The notes under the pieces: model-generated
The model's database searches: none
The model's input: only the letters and a program-made list of their open reading frames with translations
Told to the model about the DNA's origin: nothing
Shown here: piece by piece, positions 57,349 through 64,000 of the stretch
Layout of the letters: every line of letters begins with the position of its first letter
How positions within the stretch are numbered: position 1 is the first letter of the stretch
Source of the DNA: Liquorilactobacillus nagelii DSM 13675
GTDB lineage: Bacteria > Bacillota > Bacilli > Lactobacillales > Lactobacillaceae
Direction: 5' to 3'
DNA length: 64,000 bases
NCBI RefSeq assembly: GCF_019444005.1
Contig: NZ_CP049304.1
Location: 2,046,001 to 2,110,000 of the forward strand
Program-made: the position numbers and the translations under genes

Positions 57349-58416
57349 ATGCAGGATAAAAACGGGAAAACTGAAAAGCCGACTGCTCACCGGCTGCGTA
57401 AAGCGCGGCGTGAGGGCAATGTTCCGCGTAGCCAGGATCTTAATTCTGCGTTGGCTTTATTGGTGTTCGCTGTTGTACTGATTCCTTTATGGGAATATGT
57501 AGTTGAACATTTTGTGCCATATTTAATTGAGCTAATTGAACAGCTAGCTAACTACCAACGAATGATTACAGATTTACCCAAAATTGCTTTGCAAGTAGTT
57601 TTGCTTGTTTTGTTTCTTTCAGCACCATTTTTTGTTTTGAGTTTGTCGATTGGTTTTTTATCAAATTTTTTGCAAGTTGGGGTGCTCTTTACTACCAAAA
57701 CATTAAAACCAGATTTTAAAAAGATTAATCCATTAAAGGGCTTTAAACAAATGTTTAGTATGCGAGCTTTAGAAAACTTGGTTAAAACATTGGCAAAATT
57801 TGGGATTGTAGTATATTTCTGTTACCAAAAATTTATGGAGTATTTACCGGGCTTCTATAATTTAAGCGATGTTGAACTGCCACAGGTGTTGTTTTTTGTT
57901 TTGAAGTTTGCCCAAGCACTTTCACTGCAAACGGCGATTGTTCTACTGGTTTTAGCTTTCCTTGATTACGGTTATCAGTTTTACAGTCACCGACGTGATT
58001 TACGGATGACAAAGCAGGAAGTCAAGGATGAATTTAAGCAACAAGAAGGCGATCCACGGTTAAAGGCTCAACGTCGTTCGAAGTATGCAGCGATGGTACG
58101 AAATTCATTAAAACAGGTTAAGGATGCTACAGTTTTGGTAACTAACCCGACCCATTTAGCATTGGCGATTAAATACGATGCTGATAGTGAAGGCGTTCCG
58201 CGACTGTTGGCTAAAGGGGCAGATCGTTTGGCACAGCAAATGCGAGCTGAAGCACGCAAATATAACGTACCAATTATTGAGAATCGTCCTTTGGCTTGGG
58301 CTTTATATGGCAAAGTTGAACCGGGAGAATTTGTTCCGGTAGAACTTTATGAATCAGTTGCTGAAGTTATTGCTTTAGTTTATAAACTTAACGAACAAGC
58401 TAAAAATAAAATTTGA
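57349..58416 (+). CDS. flhB: Flagellar export specificity protein FlhB
   Basis: A 355-residue protein: basic N-terminus KTEKPTAHRLRKARREGNVP, four helices, cytoplasmic domain with the self-cleavage site in TNPTHLALAIKYD (Asn266-Pro267). Cleavage, triggered with FliK, switches export from hook to filament subunits. AAGGAG precedes the ATG. Confidence 0.95.
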   Translation: MQDKNGKTEKPTAHRLRKARREGNVPRSQDLNSALALLVFAVVLIPLWEYVVEHFVPYLIELIEQLANYQRMITDLPKIALQVVLLVLFLSAPFFVLSLSIGFLSNFLQVGVLFTTKTLKPDFKKINPLKGFKQMFSMRALENLVKTLAKFGIVVYFCYQKFMEYLPGFYNLSDVELPQVLFFVLKFAQALSLQTAIVLLVLAFLDYGYQFYSHRRDLRMTKQEVKDEFKQQEGDPRLKAQRRSKYAAMVRNSLKQVKDATVLVTNPTHLALAIKYDADSEGVPRLLAKGADRLAQQMRAEARKYNVPIIENRPLAWALYGKVEPGEFVPVELYESVAEVIALVYKLNEQAKNKI

Positions 58417-58440
58417 GAGAGTTGAGGAGGAGAAGAATTT

Positions 58441-60507
58441 ATGAATCGAGTATTCGGCAAGAAAATGACTAGATCAGATATCTGGATATCTTTTTTGGTG
58501 GTCGCGATAATTGCGCTGATCATTATTCCTTTGCCGGCAGCATTATTAGATATCTTGATAGTAATCAACTTGACGCTCTCAATGAATATTTTGCTGATTA
58601 CCTTGTTTACTAAATCGGTATTGGAGTTTGTTTCATTTCCAACGCTATTATTATTTACAACCATGTTTAAATTAAGTTTGAATATGGCTTCAACGAGATT
58701 AATTTTAACCGATGGTAGCGCAGGTCAAGTAATTAGTGCTTTTGCTAATGTTGTTACGGGTAGCAACTATGTTGTTGGGATAATCCTGTTTATTATTATT
58801 ATGATTGTTCAATTAGCGGTTGTTACAAACGGAACCGGCCGAGTAGCTGAAGTTTCAGCCAGATTCACGTTGGACGCGATGCCAGGAAAACAAATGGCAA
58901 TTGATTCTGACTTGAACTCTGGTTTGTTAGATGAAAAACAAGCGCGGAAAAAACGTGAAGATTTACAGCAAGAAGCCGATTTTTACGGGTCGATGGACGG
59001 CGCTAGCAAATTTGTTAAAGGCGATGCAATTGCTAGTATCTTGATTGTCTTAATCAATTTGATTGGCGGACCAATTATCTTTGCTGCTGGCGGAAAAATG
59101 ACAATTATCGCAGCACTTAGCCAATTTGGTAAGCTGTCAATTGGTGATGGTTTAGTTAGTGCTATTCCATCGTTGTTAATTTCGATTGCTTCAGGTGTCA
59201 TTGTTACTCGATCAGAAAACCAAATTTCCTTTGGTTCGACATTAACTAGGGACTTATTGCGCAACCCACAGTTGTTTAGAATTGTTGCGGTTATTCTAAT
59301 AGTGTTATCAATTATTCCTGGTTTTCCCTTTATTCCGTTCGCATTAATGGGAGTAGTAATGTTTGTAGCTAGTTCAATGGTGGAAAAGAAAACTGTTCAA
59401 CATGCGCAGGCTAAAAAACGTCAACAGCAGCAGTTGGAATTAAAGAAAAAACGGACGAAACAAGAACCTGATGAATCTGTAGCATCTTTTCAGGTGGAAC
59501 CCCTGGCAATTGAAATTGGCTATGGGTTGATCCCATTAGTTGATAACTCAATTGAAAATAGCTTAATGGATCGAATTGTTTCAATTCGCCGTCAAATTGC
59601 CAAGGAATTAGGAATTCTAATTAGTCCAGTACGAATTAGGGATAATTTGTACTTGGATTCAAATGGGTATTCAATAAAAATTCGTGGTAATGAAGTTGCT
59701 AAAGGTAAAATTTATCCTGACAAGTTTATGATTATTGCCCAAAATGATGGCAGTTTTCCTTTTAAAGGTATGCCAACTAAAGATCCAGCTTTTCATTTAG
59801 ATGCTTTATGGATTAATGCTCAAGATAAAGAACAAGCCGAATTACAAAACTTTACGATTATAGAACCATTGACGGTAATTGCTACTCATTTAAAAGAGGT
59901 TATCAATAAGCATGCTCCTGAACTACTTGGACGTCAGGAAGTTAAGAAGCTTTTGGAAGGAATTAAAGATCAATCTGGAGTAGTAATTGATGAATTGATT
60001 CCAGATATTATGCGCTTAGGTGAAGTTGAAAAAGTTTTACAAAATCTATTGGCGGAACAAGTGCCGATTAATGATTTGGCTACGATCCTTGAAACGTTAG
60101 CTGATTATGGCACTATTACCAAAGATGCTGAAATGTTAACTGAGTACGTTCGCCAAGCCCTAAAACGAACAATCGCGGCACAATATGCTGATGAAACGGA
60201 AAATATTAATATTGTGACAGTTCATCCACGGGTTGAAGAGATGGTTGCTCAAAACATTCAAAAGACACCAACTGGTTCTTACCCGGTTCTCAAGTCAGAG
60301 ACGGTTAACCAGATTTTAACGGCCGTTGGCAAAGTTCAACAAGAGCTACTAGTCAAAGATATCAAGTTTGTGATTTTGACTTCACCAAAAATCCGCCTAG
60401 TATTTAAAAAATTAATTTCGATGAATTATCCAGATATAGCGGTTATTTCATTAAATGAAATTCCAAATGAAATTAAAATTGCAACAGTTGGCACAATTGA
60501 GCTTTGA
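58441..60507 (+). CDS. flhA: Flagellar export apparatus protein FlhA
   Basis: A 688-residue protein with eight membrane helices (about 1-310), the FHIPEP-type loop with NGTGRVAEVSARFTLDAMPG (about 122-141) and KQMAIDSDLNSGLLDEKQAR, a linker, and a cytoplasmic docking domain (about 350-688) with GYGLIPLVD and PVRIRDNL. Docking site for chaperones and substrates. In Bacillus flhF and flhG follow; here fliA follows after 31 bp. Confidence 0.95.
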   Translation: MNRVFGKKMTRSDIWISFLVVAIIALIIIPLPAALLDILIVINLTLSMNILLITLFTKSVLEFVSFPTLLLFTTMFKLSLNMASTRLILTDGSAGQVISAFANVVTGSNYVVGIILFIIIMIVQLAVVTNGTGRVAEVSARFTLDAMPGKQMAIDSDLNSGLLDEKQARKKREDLQQEADFYGSMDGASKFVKGDAIASILIVLINLIGGPIIFAAGGKMTIIAALSQFGKLSIGDGLVSAIPSLLISIASGVIVTRSENQISFGSTLTRDLLRNPQLFRIVAVILIVLSIIPGFPFIPFALMGVVMFVASSMVEKKTVQHAQAKKRQQQQLELKKKRTKQEPDESVASFQVEPLAIEIGYGLIPLVDNSIENSLMDRIVSIRRQIAKELGILISPVRIRDNLYLDSNGYSIKIRGNEVAKGKIYPDKFMIIAQNDGSFPFKGMPTKDPAFHLDALWINAQDKEQAELQNFTIIEPLTVIATHLKEVINKHAPELLGRQEVKKLLEGIKDQSGVVIDELIPDIMRLGEVEKVLQNLLAEQVPINDLATILETLADYGTITKDAEMLTEYVRQALKRTIAAQYADETENINIVTVHPRVEEMVAQNIQKTPTGSYPVLKSETVNQILTAVGKVQQELLVKDIKFVILTSPKIRLVFKKLISMNYPDIAVISLNEIPNEIKIATVGTIEL

Positions 60508-60538
60508 TGATCAAATTCAAACGGAAGGAGCAATCCCT

Positions 60539-61246
60539 ATGTATAAGATAAAGCTTGAAGATAAGGTGTTAAAATATTTGCCATTAGTTGAGCGGGTAGC
60601 TAGTCGAATTCCGATTAAAAACTCTGAATATGAGTATGGCGATCTGTATGATATTGGAGTAATCGGCTTAATTGATGCGTTGCAAAAATTTGATGCCAGT
60701 AAACAAGTTCCGTTTGAAAGATACGCCATGATTCGAATTAAAGGAGCCATTATTGATGAGGTTAGGAAACACGCGAAAATTTCACGTTATAAAATGGCTA
60801 ACATTAATAGCTTTTATGCAGCTAAACAAGAATTGGAACAGAAATTAAAGCGTGAAGTAACTGACCAGGAAATTAGCGAGGAAATGAAAATTTCCTTGAC
60901 TCAATTGAATGAAATTTATGAGAATATTCATTACCTGGCAAGCATTTCATTGGAAAGTACTATTTTTCCGCAAGCCGATGATTTTACTTTAGAAGATATT
61001 TTGGAAGATACGGCAGCAGTTAATGGTGAAAAGGGCTTATTACAAGAAGAAGAAAAAAAAGCGCTAATAATAGCTGTAAAAAAATTGAATCAGCGAGAGC
61101 AATTAATTTTGAGCTTGTATTATGAACAAAATGCAACTTTAAAAGAAATAGCAGCAATTCTAGATGTTTCAATTGCCCGGGTTTCACAAATTCATGGAAA
61201 AACGATTATCAAGTTACGCCAGTTGATCAAGGAGGAAATGAAATGA
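60539..61246 (+). CDS. fliA: Flagellar sigma factor FliA / SigD (sigma-28)
   Basis: A 235-residue WhiG/FliA-type sigma factor. Region 2 has YEYGDLYDIGVIGLIDALQK and FERYAMIRIKGAIIDEVRK; region 3 has SRYKMANINSFYAAKQELEQ; region 4 helix-turn-helix is ATLKEIAAILDVSIARVSQI. I start at ATG 60539 after GGAAGGAG; the frame extended back to 60455 overlaps flhA. Two sigma-28-like promoters in this window (44002, 63490) are likely targets. No anti-sigma factor (FlgM) is seen here. Confidence 0.94.
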   Translation: MYKIKLEDKVLKYLPLVERVASRIPIKNSEYEYGDLYDIGVIGLIDALQKFDASKQVPFERYAMIRIKGAIIDEVRKHAKISRYKMANINSFYAAKQELEQKLKREVTDQEISEEMKISLTQLNEIYENIHYLASISLESTIFPQADDFTLEDILEDTAAVNGEKGLLQEEEKKALIIAVKKLNQREQLILSLYYEQNATLKEIAAILDVSIARVSQIHGKTIIKLRQLIKEEMK

Positions 61247-61950
61247 TCAGAGGTTTGGATACACTTTATCAAAGTGTCAATCTGTTAGAAAAGAGACAAG
61301 AAAATATTAGTGGCAACATTGCCAATGTTCAAACAAGCGGTTATCAAGCTAAAGAACTTTTTCAGTCAACCTATAAACAAGTTCAACTGCATAACTTTCA
61401 AGGCGGTAATAACAATAATCAAAGAATTCAATATGATGGGTTTACTTTTGGTAATTATCTAGCAGGTTCATATCTGAACTCAACGAAAGGAGCTTTACAG
61501 CAAACGGGCAGAACAACAGATTTTGCGATTAATAGTGATGGCTATTTTCGAGTACGGATGAATAATGGTCAGGTTGCTTATACGCGAAATGGGAACTTCC
61601 GTTTAAACGATCAGAATCAATATGTTACTCAAGAAGGTTATCAAGTATTGGGCAACAACAATGGATCAGTTACAGCAACCACTGGCATTCCTGATTTTTC
61701 AGTGGTTTCTTTTCCCAATGATGGTGCTTTAGAAAGCGTCGGTAATGCTTATTATACCAGTCAAAACGCTGGAACTGCAGTTGCTTCACCTCAATTGGAA
61801 CAGGGCTACTTAGAACAATCTAATGTTTCAACTGCTGATGAGATGGTTTCAATGATTCAGACCTCGCGCGAGTTTCAAGCCAATCAAAAAGCATTAAGTG
61901 CAACTGATGATACTTTGAAGAAAGCAGTCAATGATTTAGGAAAAATTTAG
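61243..61950 (+). CDS. flgF: Flagellar hook-basal body rod protein FlgF/FlhO-like
   Basis: A 235-residue axial protein with ENISGNIANVQTSGYQAKEL at the N-terminus and the C-terminal SNVSTADEMVSMIQTSREFQ. It overlaps fliA (ATGA). With the next gene it forms the FlhO/FlhP (FlgF/FlgG) pair of the distal rod. The subtype is assigned by order; FlgG-type is possible. Confidence 0.88.
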   Translation: MIRGLDTLYQSVNLLEKRQENISGNIANVQTSGYQAKELFQSTYKQVQLHNFQGGNNNNQRIQYDGFTFGNYLAGSYLNSTKGALQQTGRTTDFAINSDGYFRVRMNNGQVAYTRNGNFRLNDQNQYVTQEGYQVLGNNNGSVTATTGIPDFSVVSFPNDGALESVGNAYYTSQNAGTAVASPQLEQGYLEQSNVSTADEMVSMIQTSREFQANQKALSATDDTLKKAVNDLGKI

Positions 61951-61962
61951 GGGGGATAAGTA

Positions 61963-62748
61963 ATGAATGTTAATGATATTTTGTCAATTAGCCGGACAGG
62001 GTTAAATGGTTTGCAAAATAATCTTGATATTGTAGCCAATAATGTTGCTAATTCAAATACAGTTGGTTTTAAAAATCGTGATACTAGCTTTACTGATTTG
62101 TTAGAAAATTCAACTACGTCTCAAGATGTCAATGTAGAGAATGGGCAGCAGAATAAAATGGGGATGACAACGGGCTTAGCAACTCATCAGCAATCAATTA
62201 ATTTCTCACAGGGAAGTTTGCGTAATACAGATTCGCCTTATGATTTAGCAATTAGCGGGAAAGGCTTTTTCGGGGTACGTGGTAGTGATGGTCAACTTTA
62301 CTTAACTAGAAATGGCGACTTTACTCGTGACGCTAATGGAAATGTTGTCGATCAAGCAGGTCGCAAATTAGACATTCAGGCGACAATACCAGAAAATCAA
62401 TGGCCGCAAGGAACTGTTTCAATTGGTCAGACAGGACAAATCACAATTGAACAAAATGGGCGCAGTACACAGGTGGGCAGTATTGTCTTATATCAACCAA
62501 CTGAGCCGCAAGACTTACAGGCTGTCGGAAATAATTTGTATCGTGTTCAAGGCGGGACATTGAATTCGTCATTGAATGGGGCGAACGGTTTAGGAACAAT
62601 TGAACAGTATCATTTAGAGAATTCAACTACCGATTTAGCTGATGCAATGAGCAATATGATATTAACTCAACGAGCCTATTCCTTAAATTCACGAGTTTTA
62701 CAGTCAACCGATGATATGTTGGGGACAATTAATGAGTTTTCAAATTAA
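61963..62748 (+). CDS. flgG: Flagellar hook-basal body rod protein FlgG/FlhP-like
   Basis: A 261-residue axial protein: GLQNNLDIVANNVANSNTVG (about 17-36), the DLAISGKGFFGVRG segment (about 91-104) and C-terminal STTDLADAMSNMILTQRAYS. Distal-rod subunit beside the FlgF-like protein. AGGGGGG precedes the ATG. Confidence 0.9.
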   Translation: MNVNDILSISRTGLNGLQNNLDIVANNVANSNTVGFKNRDTSFTDLLENSTTSQDVNVENGQQNKMGMTTGLATHQQSINFSQGSLRNTDSPYDLAISGKGFFGVRGSDGQLYLTRNGDFTRDANGNVVDQAGRKLDIQATIPENQWPQGTVSIGQTGQITIEQNGRSTQVGSIVLYQPTEPQDLQAVGNNLYRVQGGTLNSSLNGANGLGTIEQYHLENSTTDLADAMSNMILTQRAYSLNSRVLQSTDDMLGTINEFSN

Positions 62749-62765
62749 TAAAGGTTGGGATCAGA

Positions 62766-63479
62766 TTGATTAAACTTGAACATGTTTCAAAGTTATATGA
62801 TGGTAAGGTGCAGGCTTTAGAGGATATATCTCTTCAAATTAATCAAGGTGAGTTTGTTTATATTGTTGGACCAAGTGGTGCTGGAAAGACAACACTTTTG
62901 AAGTTAATGGACAAGCAAGAAAATCTGACATCTGGTTCATTACAAATGGGGAGTATGTTGGTTGAACGAATACGGCCTAGTCAAACCTATATTTTGCGTC
63001 GTCAAATTGGAATTGTATTGCAGCAAGATTTATTTATTCCTTATTTGAATGTTGACGAGAACATTATTTACAGTTTAGCAGCTTCTGGTGTCAGTGACTT
63101 ACAGCAGCAGAGAGAAAAAATGCAGGCAGTATTAACAACGGTTGGCATGTCTGCTTATCAAAATCGACGTCCAGCAGAACTGTCGGTTGGACAGCGTAAA
63201 AAAGTAGCGATTGCGCGAGCCCTAATCAATCAGCCCTCAGTTGTATTAGCAGATGAACCAACAGCTAATTTAGATGCTAGATCAGCGATTGAAATCATGA
63301 AATTATTTTTTAAGTTTAATCTGAATGGAACAACAGTTATTATTGCGACGCATGATAGTACAATTGTTAATTCGCTACGTCATCGTGTTATTGAATTACA
63401 AAAGGGAAAGATAATCCGTGATGAGAATAATGGAAAGTATTCAACTCGTTCTGATCCAAAAGATATTTATGTTTGGTAA
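62766..63479 (+). CDS. FtsE-like ABC ATPase at the end of the flagellar operon
   Basis: A 237-residue ABC ATPase: IKLEHVSKLYDGKVQALEDI start, Walker A VGPSGAGKTTLLKLM (about 34-48), QIGIVLQQDLFIP Q-loop, signature ELSVGQRKKVAIARALI (about 138-154), Walker B VVLADEPTANLD and ATHDS switch His. The pattern is closest to FtsE, but there is no FtsX partner in the window and the next gene is a receptor. The start is TTG 62766 after AAAGGTTGGG, 17 bp after flgG. Role in motility unproven. Confidence 0.85.
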   Translation: MIKLEHVSKLYDGKVQALEDISLQINQGEFVYIVGPSGAGKTTLLKLMDKQENLTSGSLQMGSMLVERIRPSQTYILRRQIGIVLQQDLFIPYLNVDENIIYSLAASGVSDLQQQREKMQAVLTTVGMSAYQNRRPAELSVGQRKKVAIARALINQPSVVLADEPTANLDARSAIEIMKLFFKFNLNGTTVIIATHDSTIVNSLRHRVIELQKGKIIRDENNGKYSTRSDPKDIYVW

Positions 63480-63489
63480 CGAAACGACT

Positions 63490-63515
63490 TAATTTCAAAA
63501 ATTATTTACCGATAG
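63490..63515 (+). promoter_or_regulatory. Sigma-28 (SigD/FliA)-type promoter before the chemoreceptor-like gene
   Basis: TAAT (63490-63493), 15 bp, CCGATAG (63509-63515) matches the sigma-D/FliA pattern and nearly repeats the element before motAB. The gene it fronts starts about 110 bp downstream. Confidence 0.65.
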
Positions 63516-63624
63516 TAGATAATAGATTGCTATCCAAGTTTTTAGATTAGGGGAGTGAGGGTTAGCGTATCTTTGGATGCATCTGCAACGTTTAACTATC
63601 AAATTGATAGAAAGGGATAGAATT

Positions 63625-64000
63625 ATGGCAAAAAAGAATACTAGTTTTTGGAAAAAGTTTAAGTGGGGTTCACTACTACCAGTTGGGATTACCATTTTAG
63701 TATTGCTGATTTGTTATTTTATAGTAATTAAACCAGTTGCTAATGGCGGATTGGACCATAGTTTCGGAATGTTTTCCATTGTTCTAATCATTGTTCATTT
63801 ATTGGCAGTTTTATTTTTAGCACCTCAAGGCGGTCACAGTGCTAGTCCAGAATTGAATCAAATGCTGAAAATTTTTGATCAAGTCAGCACAGGTGATTTA
63901 ACGGGCGCAGAAAAGTTAGGCCAAATGAAAGTGCAAAGCCCATTAATCGGTAAAATAAAAGACAGTTTTCAATCAATTATTAATGTCTTCAAAGCTGTTG
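63625..64000 (+). CDS. Probable methyl-accepting chemotaxis protein, N-terminal part (runs off the window)
   Basis: From ATG 63625 the frame stays open to the window edge (125 codons). Lysine-rich start, two hydrophobic helices (about 18-36 and 47-66) with only a short external loop, then a HAMP-like segment LNQMLKIFDQVSTGDLTGAE and further helix. That layout suits a chemoreceptor or energy-taxis transducer with a minimal sensory domain; the signalling domain lies beyond the edge. The sigma-28-like promoter upstream agrees. Confidence 0.65.
   Translation, partial: MAKKNTSFWKKFKWGSLLPVGITILVLLICYFIVIKPVANGGLDHSFGMFSIVLIIVHLLAVLFLAPQGGHSASPELNQMLKIFDQVSTGDLTGAEKLGQMKVQSPLIGKIKDSFQSIINVFKAV

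Overview
The window looks like a low-GC member of the Lactobacillaceae from a motile lineage. A Liquorilactobacillus (mali/nagelii-like) or related genus is the best guess; this rests on gene content and the general character of the 16S gene, not on a database match. It combines lactobacillus hallmarks (mannose PTS with a LevR-type activator and a sigma-54 promoter, ManO, Trp T-box, LysM-NlpC/P60 hydrolase, HelD) with a nearly complete flagellar gene cluster and the menaquinone/type II NADH dehydrogenase part of a respiratory chain.

Layout. (1) 1-3.5 kb: tail of an ABC transporter (CydC/CydD-like), polyprenyl diphosphate synthase, menA, ndh: electron transport. (2) 3.5-4.3 kb: a beta-hydroxyacid dehydrogenase. 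(3) 5.1-12.2 kb: a membrane GGDEF diguanylate cyclase, a convergent and overlapping EAL protein, then a five-gene operon: a Firmicu-CTERM surface protein, exosortase XrtG, a processive family-2 glycosyltransferase, a PTPS-related protein and a large membrane protein. This is the most intriguing system in the window: an apparent Gram-positive exosortase/glycan surface system enclosed by cyclic-di-GMP enzymes. (4) 12.5-19.6 kb: sigma-54 activator and mannose PTS operon (IIB, IIAB, IIC, IID, ManO). (5) 19.7-24.9 kb: rRNA operon 16S-23S-5S with tandem promoters and no spacer tRNA, followed by what looks like the 5' remnant of a group II intron just after the 5S terminator. (6) 25.1-30.6 kb: SigH/ComX-like sigma factor, tRNA-Thr, helD, T-box-trpS, Ppx/GppA. 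(7) 30.8-42.3 kb: LysM-NlpC/P60 hydrolase, serC-serA, metal ABC transporter with a paired-operator promoter, HD hydrolase, GT4 glycosyltransferase with a leader peptide, GNAT, YagU, GPH transporter, NmrA-like reductase. (8) 42.4-64 kb: motAB on the minus strand, then a continuous flagellar operon flgBC-fliEFGHIJK-flgD-(TIGR02530-like)-flgE-flbD-fliLOPQR-flhBA-fliA-flgF-flgG, an FtsE-like ATPase, and the start of a probable chemoreceptor.

How it fits together. The flagellar operon encodes the rod, MS ring, export apparatus, hook and sigma-28 (FliA). Two sites resembling sigma-28 promoters (TAAT, N15-16, CCGATA) lie in front of motAB and the chemoreceptor-like gene, the expected late genes. FliM, FliN/FliY, FlhF, FlhG, flagellin and the che genes are not in the window. 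The cyclic-di-GMP enzymes 32 kb away would suit a switch between motility and surface glycan/adhesion, but that link is inference. Many genes here start with TTG or GTG, judged from ribosome-binding sites, and one (fliJ) may start with ATT.
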